64,000 nt of DNA from Branchiostoma floridae (lineage: Eukaryota > Chordata > Leptocardii > Amphioxiformes > Branchiostomatidae). Below are positions 23,424 through 33,730 of this stretch, in pieces; positions within the stretch are counted from its first letter, which is position 1, and each line of letters opens with the position of its first letter. The position numbers and the translations under genes were made by a program. The DNA lies in assembly GCF_000003815.2 (NCBI RefSeq), contig NC_049983.1:3666706-3730705 (forward strand). The letters are read 5' to 3'. The notes under the pieces were generated by a model. The model was not told where the DNA came from and ran no database searches. It was given only the letters and a program-made list of their open reading frames with translations.

Positions 23424-26400
23424 TTGAATGATCCAAACTGACCAGCAGTCCTGTACGTGTGACCATCCAATTCATTCCAGGGCCCTGGACTGTAAAGTAG
23501 TGTTTTCCACTGAGAATTTGGGGACACCCTGGCTAAAAAACTGGAGAAATTAAAATCAATAAATTTTGCTACATACAGATAACTCATAGTTTTAATTCCA
23601 TATTCCTACACCACTTAGCACAGTTTACACATGGATTTCTCTCACATGCCCCCCCCCCCCCCCCCAACAGACTATAATGTTTCACCTATAGGTATAAGTT
23701 CTTTTTTGCAATAGACTTCTTTTGGGGTATGCATGGACTCTAGTGGGGTTACTGTGACAGCTGTTTATTCAGATTTTCTTTTCTCTTATTACTGTCTTGG
23801 GCAATTCAGTATGTTAAAATTACTCAGCAACAATAGTATGGTGAAGCACTGAGACAGGTTAAGCAGTTGCTCGATACGAATAGATCCGACATCACAGAAT
23901 CTGCATAAAAACCTCTGAGTCCAAACCATACAGTCTCTATTCCACATTCCTACACCACGCAGCACAATTTACACTTGGATTTCTCTCATGTCCTTTTCTA
24001 CTACCCATTGGAACATGAACTTACTCTGAAGATTCTCCCTTGCAGAATTAGATACTTCCAAAATGCCTCACCCTAAAATGGATTTTCCAAACCATCCATG
24101 CTAATGCAGACTATTACTCAACACAAAAGTCAGGAATGAGCACAATGTTATTGTGATGCAATTGGACTATTCAAGAAGCTCTGTTCTTGTGTACATTTAA
24201 CGGCTGTCCCAATACCAAATTTGAGATCATCGGGCTTTGAACAAGAGCTACGAGTGCAAAATATACATTTTTGGATGAAAATTATTCAAACAATTGTTTT
24301 ACAATTCATTTCATTCATGCCCCAAATAAAATGTACCATGAATGTATCTTCTCGCTCCTTGCCCTTACATTTGCATCTCATTTGGATTTGATGTTATGAC
24401 ATAGGACCATAAAATAAACACTTTTAGTTGGTAAAGACCTGAAAAAAATCTCGAAGACCAGATAAAAAATGAATATGAATCCCCAAGGTCACATTCTCAT
24501 TCTACCTCCATACCATATATCAATATTGTTCAAGCAGATGTTGGGAGGGAAGATTTCTGACCCCCATTATTGCCCTCACAGTATCAGTAAATAGTTTTAA
24601 AAATACTTTTCAATGAAATAGATAGATATGAACAAGTATTTTTCATGCAGATTTCATGGATTGTTGTTAATATAGCCAAATTCTAGTAACATAGGGGGTG
24701 GCAAAAAAACATGATTGTGACTTATGCATATGCATGATGAAACCAAAAGACATCTTTCTTATGACAGGTGATTGATTGGTGCATAGCAAAAACTGCGTAC
24801 CTATGAAATACAAATTACATGTACAACTTGTTAAAACTCTTTCCAACAGAACCTAAATATTCTTTACATACAAACTAAAGAGGTGAGTGGTATTGTGTGT
24901 GTGTGTGTGTATGTATGTATGTGCGTGTGTGTGTGTGTGTATGTGTTTTTAAATGATTGCGGTGTACTGTGTGATTGTGTGGAGAGTGTTGACATCTAGG
25001 ATCAAGGTTATATCAATACATGAGATAGATATTAACCTCCTTGCTAGGACTCAGTTTCTGAAGAGTGATGAGTCACAGACGTGTCAAACCTCATACACGT
25101 ATGAATCTACAAAGGGAAATTGATACTCCATGTTGGTCAACAGGTGACAAGACAAAGATGCATTTTTTTTTTGCTTAGAAAGTTATGATAACACTAACCA
25201 TTCAAATAACAAAACTGTGTCTTTATCCCTCATGTTCACACACACATACATAGATACATATTCATCACAACTGATATGTTTCTGTGTTGTTATAACCTGG
25301 TTCTTAGATCAATTGTTCTTGTATGGTTGTGACAGTGAACAATAACCATATGACTAAGCACTAGAGCACCTGTTCCTGCATGGAGGAGTTATTTATGAAC
25401 CAGCCCAAGTCCTAATGCAATGATAACTTTATGAGCCTATGAAAATATTAAATAGCTTGTGGAAATTTACTTAGAAACCCTTTCTGCAATGTAGTTTGTT
25501 ACATTACAGTGACTCTAATACAGATGCAGGTGAAATCACAGCCATATTTGTATAGAGATTGTAGTAGAAATTTGTAAGTTCAATTTAGAAATTAGACATT
25601 TGTCTTATATAATACATGTAGAAGTATCATTAAGGTAAGCTAGCAAGCAGCCATTTTGCATCTTGTACATACTTGTACAATGTGAACTACTTTATGTACA
25701 AAATTTTATGCTGTCAGTAACACTGGAATGATCCCAGTCTTTTACAGTGTTGTTTTTAACCCACATATGTATTTAACCCACATACATATAACTGATGAGG
25801 GTGACAAGAATATGAAATTGTTGGTTAAGAAGCTTTTATGTTCCTTTGATTTCATGACAAAATAATCTGGATAATCTGGATTGCTGAATGTTTTAATATC
25901 TGTTTATTACATAAATATGATCCACGAGTTTGAGTTATTTTCACATGTACTGTTATACATATGAGGAATAAACACAAAGGATCATATCCTGTTGTAAAAG
26001 ATGGCGTTAAAGATGTGTCTATTTCAAGTACGGTATACAGGTCTTTCTTTATATGCGGGTTATTTTGTTTATTTTAAATATTCTGCATCAGTCAAGTCAC
26101 TATGAAAATAAACTGTAGTCTGTTTGATTATAAAATCTGCTTCTTTACAGTTATATAGGACAGATAAGCAGCAATCATCCAGAGGTTGATACAGTAGAAT
26201 TATATGGTTTCTTTTAGCTTTCCAGGTAATCTATTGATAGTTACAATAGTAAGAATATTCATTGAAAACAAAGCCAAAGCATGAAGTTTTGAAGTTAATT
26301 TTTTAAGTGATACTGTCAAGTCCTACCATTGCACAATTGACTTGAAAGCTCTGCACCTATAGAACAAAAATTCATTTCAAATTCATATGACATATACTGA

Positions 26401-28291
26401 GAGTAAACACGCTATTGATATCCTTTAACATTGACCGCAAGCACCCAGAAAACCACACAACTCAACTGAAAGCTAATTTGAACAAGAAGGCTTGAAAGAC
26501 TACCATGGACCTCAATGCTTTCTACATTGATACCTGCTGTTCTGAGGAAAGTCGCTAGGTTTTAATAACTGTCGGTTGTTTGTAAGTACATTCAATCAAA
26601 CACGCTGAGCAGACTACTGGAGGAATGAAATTGCACAATACGGGGTTTGACTACTTTTGTATACTATCATTGACGAAAAAAAAGGTTTTAAGATCAGCAA
26701 AAGAAGCCGATTAATTTTAGCCGCAGTGGCGCCCTGCAGTAATAGGAATTACCGCTTGGATATAGATCAATCGTTTTTTTGGTAAATATATCTAATAAAA
26801 CTCATTGAAATGACTGTGTAAAAAAATTAAATATCAAATTACGACTGTTTTAGTCATTTTGTAGATCATCTATGTCGAATGAATGATTTTTAAACTCAGA
26901 AAAGTTGCCATAAGCGCCACTTGCTGTAAACATTTTTGTAGGGGTCGAAAATGAAGACATATGTAACACTCATATCTTCAATCAGATTAATGGTACAACA
27001 AAACTAAAAGAGGCACAGATAGATTGAGATATTGACCTAATGTTGTGAAAATTTCATCGAAAAATTCCGCTCTCTTTATGATTTATAAAGAAAATGGTAT
27101 TCCCGTCGCATGCGGTTTAAATCACGCTAGAATTGCATAGCAGGTGGCAGGCGGGTCGGCCTTGCGTGAGAGTGGAACATGTTGGTTTTTCATATCTCAC
27201 CCAGAAATCGATGGATTTTTCTCAAATTCTTTGTACAAGATTCTGAAAGCTTTCTTAGTCCCTGTATGAATCCCTATGCGATAATCTTAATTGTTCATCG
27301 AGTTACAAACATTTGAACTTCGGAGAATAAATCATATATTTCGGGCGCAACTTTTAGATAAAAGTTCACATCTCCGTCTAAAGTATTGAGTACAGACACT
27401 CAGAAAGAAAGTGGGAATAGCACAAAAATGTCCTAACAGGCGTATGTGCTAAATTGTCTTTTTCACCTTCATAAATTCCTAACATACATGATTTTTGTAC
27501 GTCTAAACATACGTTTCTTTGTACGTCGGACAATGTTGAGCTTAGTGGAACGCGGGTTGGCTGGAACGATTTCATATCTCACTTGCAGCGAACGTAATAG
27601 AATAGGGTTTCTTTCAAATCTAAATGAAATGTTCATGCTTAAGCTTGTACAAAGTCGTCATGTAAACTGCTGTTTGATATATTTGATTTGCAAGGAACAG
27701 ACATGGTAAACGACATTTAACACATTTTACATCTAGGTCAGCTTAGATCGACATGAATTATTGGGTCAGTTAGGACGCTACGTGAGGTATCATCGGTGAT
27801 ACTATATTTCACTTTTCTATACATTTCTTAATCTAGTTGTGCTGTTGCCATTCCACAACGGGGAGTTCCAGACATACAGGGGTTCCTTGTGCAGTTTGCA
27901 TGTATTGCATACGTTGTAAAAAAGAGAGTCATATTGACCCTCACCTCATTCTTTAAACACATTAACCCTCACGCTTTAACCCTCAACTCAGCTGATCAGT
28001 CTTTCTCATATGAAGGGAACCATGGATTTGAGCTTCCTAATATTGTCACTAGTACTGCTTGCCTTTCCTGGCCTTTGCTGCCAACATCTTTAGTACTACA
28101 CGAAGCACTATAGTGACCTCAAGATTGTCTCTTCCTTTAGACGTTAACGTTCATACTTTTAAATTTATCTATTTACAGCTACTTTAGGCGTTTTGATCAA
28201 AAGTAAAAGTTCAACAAGAGTCACAGGCCATGCGCCAGTTCTGCTGCTTCCAAACTTAAGCTTTTGTGACAAATAAGTCGCGTACATTTAT
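23424..28291. other. Long AT-rich intergenic stretch
   Basis: No supported gene. Contents seen: a C-run at about 23650, a (TG)n microsatellite at 24893-24945 and scattered short ORFs without domains. Confidence 0.45.
24893..24945. repeat. (TG)n/(TATG)n microsatellite
   Basis: Uninterrupted TG dinucleotides with a central TATG segment. Confidence 0.9.
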
Positions 28292-29535
28292 GTCAGGGAA
28301 CCATTCCGCAAGCAACAATGTTGGTTTGAAGAAAATCGGACATTGTTTTATGAAATGTAATTTTCTTGCGAATAATGCAGATTTTGTCCCAGAGGACCAA
28401 ATTTAGCTTTTTTTCGACAAATAAGTTGTATATATGATGTCGGGGAACTATTCTGCACCCAATAATGTTATTTTGAATAAAATCGTACATCGTTTCGCGA
28501 TATTAATTCATTTTGCGAAAAATGCATATTTTGGCTGAGAAGACCAAATTTAGCTTTTTCGACATATAAGTTGTATACATTATGTCAGGGATCCATTTCG
28601 CACCCAACAATGTTGGTTTGAATAAAATCGAACATCGTTTTGCGATATTAATTTTTTTTGCTAAAAATGCTTATTTTGGCTGAGAAGACCAAATTTAGCT
28701 TTTTCGACATATAAGTTGTATACATTATGTCAGGGATCCATTCCGCACCCAACAATGTTGGTTTGAATAAAATCGAACATCGTTTCGCGATATTAATTTT
28801 TTTTGCTAAAAATGCATATTTTGGCCTAGAAGACCGAATTTAGCTTTTTCGACATATAAGTTGTATACATTATGTCTGGGATCCATTCCGCACCCAACAA
28901 TGTTGGTTTGAATAAAATCGAACATCGTTTCGCGATATTAATTTTTTTTGCTAAAAATGCTTATTTTGGCCTAGAAGACCAAATTTAGCTTTTTCGACAT
29001 ATAAGTTGTATACATTATGTCAGGGATCCATTCCGCACCCAACAATGTTGGTTTGAATAAAATCGAACATCGTTTCGCGATATTAATTTTTTTTGCTAAA
29101 AATGCTTATTTTGGCTGAGAAGACCGAATTTAGCTTTTTCGACATATAAGTTGTATACATTATGTCAGGGATCCATTCCACACCCAATATGTTGGTTTGA
29201 ATAAAATTGGACATCGGTTCGCGATATTGATTTTTTTGCGAAAAATGCATATTTTGGCTGAGAAGACCAAATTTAGCTTTTTCGACAAATAAGTTGTATA
29301 TATGATGTCAGGGTACCATTCTGCACCCAATAATGTTGGTTTGAATAAGATTGGACATTGTTTTGCGATATATTTTTTTTGCGAAAAATGCAGATTTTGC
29401 CCCAGAAGACCAAATTTAGCTTTTTCGACAAATAAGTTGTATACATAATGTCGGGGAACCATTCCGCACCCAATAATGTTGAAGAAAATTGGACATTGTT
29501 TTCAATATCTAATTTTGACCCAGGGGACCAAATTT
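28292..29535. repeat. Satellite array, nine units of ~145 bp
   Basis: The phrase GTCAGGGATCCATTCCGC recurs at 28292, 28439, 28584, 28729, 28874, 29019, 29164, 29307 and 29450, giving spacings of 147, 145 (five times) and 143. Each unit has AACAATGTTGGTTTGAATAA, TTTCGCGATATTAATTTTT and AAATTTAGCTTTTTCGACAT. The central five units are nearly identical and the edge units are more diverged, as expected for unequal exchange. ORFs in it are periodic artefacts. Confidence 0.9.
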
Positions 29536-29541
29536 AGCCAC

Positions 29542-29719
29542 TACTGTAAATGTATTTAAGTTCGGGGATTTAATTTCGCGGTAGCGGGAAAAAGGACTTT
29601 TTGCGGTGGTTTTAAGTTCGCTGTACCACGCACCATAGTCTCTTACTTCCATGGAAAAATGGTCGTGGTGTGGAAGTGGCCACCCCGAAAAACCATTAAA
29701 CCACCTGCATTTACAGTAC
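29542..29719. mobile_element. Small MITE with ACTGTAAATG ends
   Basis: ACTGTAAATG near 29543 is mirrored by CATTTACAGT near 29710-29719. The interior contains TTAAGTTCG, TTCGCGGT and GGTGGTTTTAAGTTCGC phrases and is palindromic in part. It inserted at the right edge of the 145-bp satellite. No ORF. Confidence 0.65.
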
Positions 29720-31653
29720 TAGAATCCCAGACTCAACCTCTGCTTGGAGAATACAACAAACATTGGCAGGAACACACAGGAAACAAAGATCTGTTGTGAC
29801 GTTGGTAAAGCCTTGCTGGCCATGTTACTCGACATTGCAAACCAGCCGGTAAACTGCTACTTTGGTCCCAGAAGCAAACATGAGAAGAGGCCGTCCTTTC
29901 ACTAAAAAACTTCATTGAATCAGAGACTGGAGTGATAGGGACCTGACCTGACGAATAATAGATCATGCTGGAAATGGAACTTTGTTAATGATACAACTCG
30001 ATATGTATGTATGCTGGGGTATCAAAATATTGTTAATTTTTTGCTACCGAATACAGGCAGTTCTGAGGCCAGTGACTGGATAACAGGAAATTTTATTTAT
30101 TGAATTGTCAACAGCTGTTAACAATAGGGCTCAATACAAGCACTTTGCACACAGCTCTTACAAGTACTAGTAATAAAATGCATTTGGGACAGCATATCAT
30201 TTTTAACCTAGCCACAGTCAATATGTACAGGTTGTGTTTTAACAATATCATGCACATTGTACTTAAAGTACAAATGATTATCTAGTATAACACTGCCAGC
30301 ATTAAAATCATAGTCAACAAGGAAAGAAGTCATGTCTGATGTAATCCTATATATGAACACACTTAGGTACATTGTATCATATACATGTTTCTACACTGAC
30401 AGCACTCAAATCACAGTTAACATTGGTTCAGATCCAGGAAAATCCCCATTATCTGTATACAACGTTGCAAATGTGGGGGGATACCGCTTTTGAATTTGGT
30501 TAGGATCCAAAAATTCTGAATTTCGTATCTGCGTATACATTGCATATACAGGGTGATACAGATTTCTGATTCGGTTAAGAAGGTGGAAATCCTTTCGTAT
30601 CTGCGCATTCGCAGGCAAATGTGGGGATTTGCGTGTTGGTTAGGATACGGAAAATTACAGACATTTAAGTGTATTTCACAGCAAGGATATAAAACCTCTA
30701 TCGCAGCTGCAAAAGATACGTATTTTGTATTTTTTCCATATCCAAACAAGTACGGAAACCGGCGAATGTCAGATTTTAGATCCATAACCAATCGCATCTG
30801 CCCTTATCTGATTGCATCCCTTAAGGATAAGGCAAAATATGGGCCCGGATTTGACTGTATCCGAACCCATTTTGCCCAAAGATTTCTAACAATTTCATCT
30901 TTTTCTACAAGAATGTGGTTCTTCAGTGTGAACAACTAAAGCCAGTGGTCTGATCATTCTAGACAGGTGTGACTTGCATAAACAGCACCATCTCCTGCTT
31001 CCTACCAGGAGAAAATTTACATGTACACTTACTCAAACACCTGTCCAAAGTCATATGCATCAGTTCATTCATGTCTGTATTCTAAAAGCTCAGCTGAATA
31101 CACAAGCAACACTACCAAGCATACGGTATGAACTGGAAGTTATAAATACAGTAAGACTATAATATACAGGCAATATGCTTACTATGCTTTGGAAATATCT
31201 ACAAACACAGGAATCAAAGGATGTATATATGACATATAAATGCTTTAAAAGATCTCAACAACACTAATATCAAAATGGCATCTGTCTTCATAAACAAAAC
31301 ATTCCTATTAGTAAGCTACTAAAACCTTTCCAAAGTACTAGATGTTACAAAACATTTCCAGAACATGTAGGATTATTGACACCAATAAATGTAATAACGT
31401 CCCTTTACTTTAGTTAGATATAAAATGACCTTTGGCATGACACACGTTGTATTATTGAAAGGTATTGCTTTCTTTCCTCAACGTCGAGGTCATTCAGTTT
31501 CGCAAGGGATGGACCAATCCCGATCGAACGTCATATTGAACAAATAGAACAAGATGCAACCACTATTCTAATTCGAATACCCAGTTGAACAGAAATCATC
31601 ATCATTGAACAGAAATGGCCAAAGAAAAATGCTATGCTATTCTTTGTTGAAGA
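29720..31653. other. Intergenic, no gene recognised
   Basis: Weakly repetitive segment at 30420-30880 with ATCTGCG/GGTTAGGAT phrases on both strands, giving overlapping ORFs of 126-128 codons on opposite strands. None has domain support. Confidence 0.4.
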
Positions 31654-32130
31654 CTAAACCCACCGTGAATAGGTACTGTGGGAGGGAGTGCCACTGCAAT
31701 TAGCTTTACATTGTTGGTGGGCAGGATGTAGAGCAGGGTATGTATAAGACACGGGACTCTGCACTGGTAGACTTTGTAGAAGTGTCCCATTAGTTGGTGC
31801 ATAGTACAAGCTCCCTCTCCACGAGTGCCTGAGCTGCTTTCTTCTTGATTTCGCTTTTATCATGAGCATGCCGCTGTTATGCATGCAGCAAATGCAGTAG
31901 AAACCCAGTAACAAATACAGGTGTACCCTGGTTTTCATGTGCATTGACCGTATGTCAGAAACCGGACACTTCTGCCCACGAACAAGGTTATGATATGCAT
32001 GGCCTCCCGCTTCCACTTTGATTGAAATTAAAGCCCTTACCACAACTTTATCAGCCCCCTCCTCAGATGACTGTGACTCAGTGGATGTAACCTTCAACAA
32101 AGAAGTCAGCGCATTTTTTTTCAACCCGGT
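31654..32130 (-). CDS. Candidate C-terminal exons of a small single-pass membrane protein
   Basis: On the minus strand a strong acceptor (pyrimidine tract, ctcctctcag) opens an exon at 32130, with a possible donor GTTGTG|GTAAGG after 32041. A second acceptor (cgtgggcag) opens at 31971 in the same phase, and the frame ends at a TAG at 31654. The 69-base interval between is also open, so it may not be an intron. The product has a hydrophobic segment (VHLYLLLGFYCICC), then KAKSRRKQ, then a Tyr/Pro-rich tail (SLYYAPTN, SYTYPALHP), a layout like Shisa or WBP1-type adaptors. I do not recognise the family. No start codon exon is established. Confidence 0.3.
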   Translation of the reverse strand, partial: TGLKKNALTSLLKVTSTESQSSEEGADKVVVRALISIKVEAGGHAYHNLVRGQKCPVSDIRSMHMKTRVHLYLLLGFYCICCMHNSGMLMIKAKSRRKQLRHSWRGSLYYAPTNGTLLQSLPVQSPVSYTYPALHPAHQQCKANCSGTPSHSTYSRWV

Positions 32131-32185
32131 CTGAGAGGAGGTCAGGGTGAAAAAAAGCTAAACTGAAGTCAGTCGTTATTATCAG

Positions 32186-33132
32186 CTAAATAGTGGAAGC
32201 GAACAGTTCTGTCCGACAAGCGCTGTTTTTGACGGAGGTGTTCAAAATAGAACATGATCGAACAGGGGACGGGGCTTCAGGATTGGTCCATTCTAGGTCA
32301 CTCTGCCGCCATCTTGTGATCTCGTGTATGTCTTCAATAGGCTTCAGGGTGGATTCCAACCTGGAAAACAATTTCATTTGTTTTTCACTCATGTCTGTCA
32401 GAGGATATCATAGATGTTGAGGCATTATTCATAAAAAGAATTATAGTTTGTGCAAAGAGATTCCTTACATTTCCAAAACAGCTGACTACCCTTGGGAAAA
32501 TGCAATGACACTTGAGAGAGACAAGAAACTTTGGAGACAATTCAGCTATATGTGGATTATAATAAAATGACAAAGGTTGTATCTGTGACCATTCATTCAA
32601 TTGATACATGTAAGGAGACAAACATTATGATTTGGAAATGTTCTCATGGTCATGCCACATACATTTGTTCTCTATACTATAGTGCTTTCTGCATCTTGCC
32701 ACATGCTACACGAGTGTCAATTTCTCTGGTATATTCAGGTTGATTTCTGATTCTGAAAGTGAACAGCTCAAAATCGAGATAATAATTTGAATCGAAACGA
32801 TCGTATATCCGACTCATGGTCTTACTACATGTTTGGGGTGAATTGATTTGAATGCTGTAAATGCATGGGCTTAATGACCGCTATAACAGGCCAGTAACAA
32901 CAGCAGTGGGCTATTCTTGCGATCAGCACAATCACATGTACAATATTATTGTTTTGTTGTTGTTGTTTTCTACTGGCGGTGGTGTGTACCACCCCCCTCC
33001 CCCTTCACCCGCGCCTGGCCGAAGCGCGCACACTTTGTCACAAAAAAACTCACAAGGCAAACGAGTGAGGGTTGCAGTGATTATCAACCTCAAAATGATC
33101 AGTAAATGGATAACAGGTGCTTACCTCGCCAT
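32186..33132 (-). CDS. Candidate two-exon short ORF behind a TCTCGCGAG promoter
   Basis: ATGGCGAG|GTAAGC (33132-33125) has a good start context and a consensus donor. It joins in frame to an acceptor tgttttccag (exon from 32360), giving a 60-codon ORF ending at 32186 with LESTLKPIEDIHEITRW. The second exon also carries CAAGATGGCGGC, common near housekeeping starts, so this may instead be a 5' leader of the candidate gene just downstream. No known domain. Confidence 0.3.
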
Positions 33133-33245
33133 GGAATCGGTCGACTTGATCAGCTGCTGGCCGTCAAACGAGGCAACAATCCGGGGTTCAGATACCTGAA
33201 AATTTCCGCATCCCGGAGCCCCTAAATCTCGTACCGTCAACGAAG

Positions 33246-33254
33246 TCTCGCGAG
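33246..33254. promoter_or_regulatory. TCTCGCGAG core-promoter-like element
   Basis: TCTCGCGAG matches the palindromic element found in many CpG-rich housekeeping promoters. It lies about 115 bp upstream of the ATGGCGAG start candidate on the minus strand. Confidence 0.4.
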
Positions 33255-33304
33255 TTCTGTGCGTGGTATCATTGTACAGGCATGTGACAGGACGGAGACG
33301 GAGA

Positions 33305-33444
33305 CTCGTCTCTCTGAGCCACTTGTAAGTGGTTACCGGTCTCTCTCAGGAGCCAGGAGACGTCTCATAGCTCACTTATAAGTGCATCACGGTGACCACC
33401 GTTAACCTCTTGTAAGTGAAAACGGTACTTGTATGGGGTGAGAC
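33305..33444 (-). repeat. Palindrome-rich ~135-bp element, copy 2 (inverted)
   Basis: Near-identical reverse complement of 20267-20405, with CACTTATAAGTG, GAGACGTCTC and GGTGACCACC-type palindromes. One CACTTACAAGTG copy has decayed to CTCTTGTAAGTG. It lies directly next to the degenerate receptor tail copy. Confidence 0.7.
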
Positions 33445-33454
33445 ACTAGAAATC

Positions 33455-33560
33455 TTTCTTTTTGACAGCCAAACCGACGAGCATCATCTGGTGCTCTCCG
33501 ATCGTCATTTCAATAGATGACATGAGAATCTTCAGAATTTGCCTGTTTACCACAATCATT
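33455..33560 (-). pseudogene. 3' end of a third LRR-Ig receptor copy (detached by LINE)
   Basis: Read on the minus strand, it matches the last codons and 3' UTR of the intact receptor at 50650-50730: GTAAACAGGCAAA, GATTCTCATGTCATCTAT, GGAAATGACGAT, GAGAGCACCAGATGATGCTC and a TGTCAAAA-AAAGAT end. Its upstream half lies beyond the LINE at 37652-38070. Confidence 0.8.
33555..33560. repeat. Target-site duplication ATCATT (3' side of LINE)
   Basis: ATCATT here and at 37652-37657 border the LINE. Removing one copy and the LINE joins the receptor tail sequence without loss. Confidence 0.75.
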
Positions 33561-33730
33561 AAGACATACGTAGAATTTTATTGCTCGACATTTGTACATG
33601 GTACAAAGTATGGCAACGACTGTTACACAAAGTACAAAATAGGTGTAGAGAATAAGACTTGATATCCTAATTAACGTAACAAGAAGGGCTGACCCTTTAG
33701 TCTTTGATATAGTGTTACAATCGAGTTGGG

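Noticed and set aside
28292-29535. CRISPR-like array
   Set aside because: Units are contiguous and similar along their full length, with no unique spacers, and the DNA is eukaryotic; it is a satellite.
30417-30939. Overlapping ORFs of 126 and 128 codons on opposite strands
   Set aside because: Opposite-strand mirror ORFs over a weakly palindromic repeat; no domain.
20267-33444. Terminal repeats of a 13-kb Polinton-like element
   Set aside because: No integrase, polymerase B or capsid genes lie between the two copies, and the interval holds unrelated repeats.
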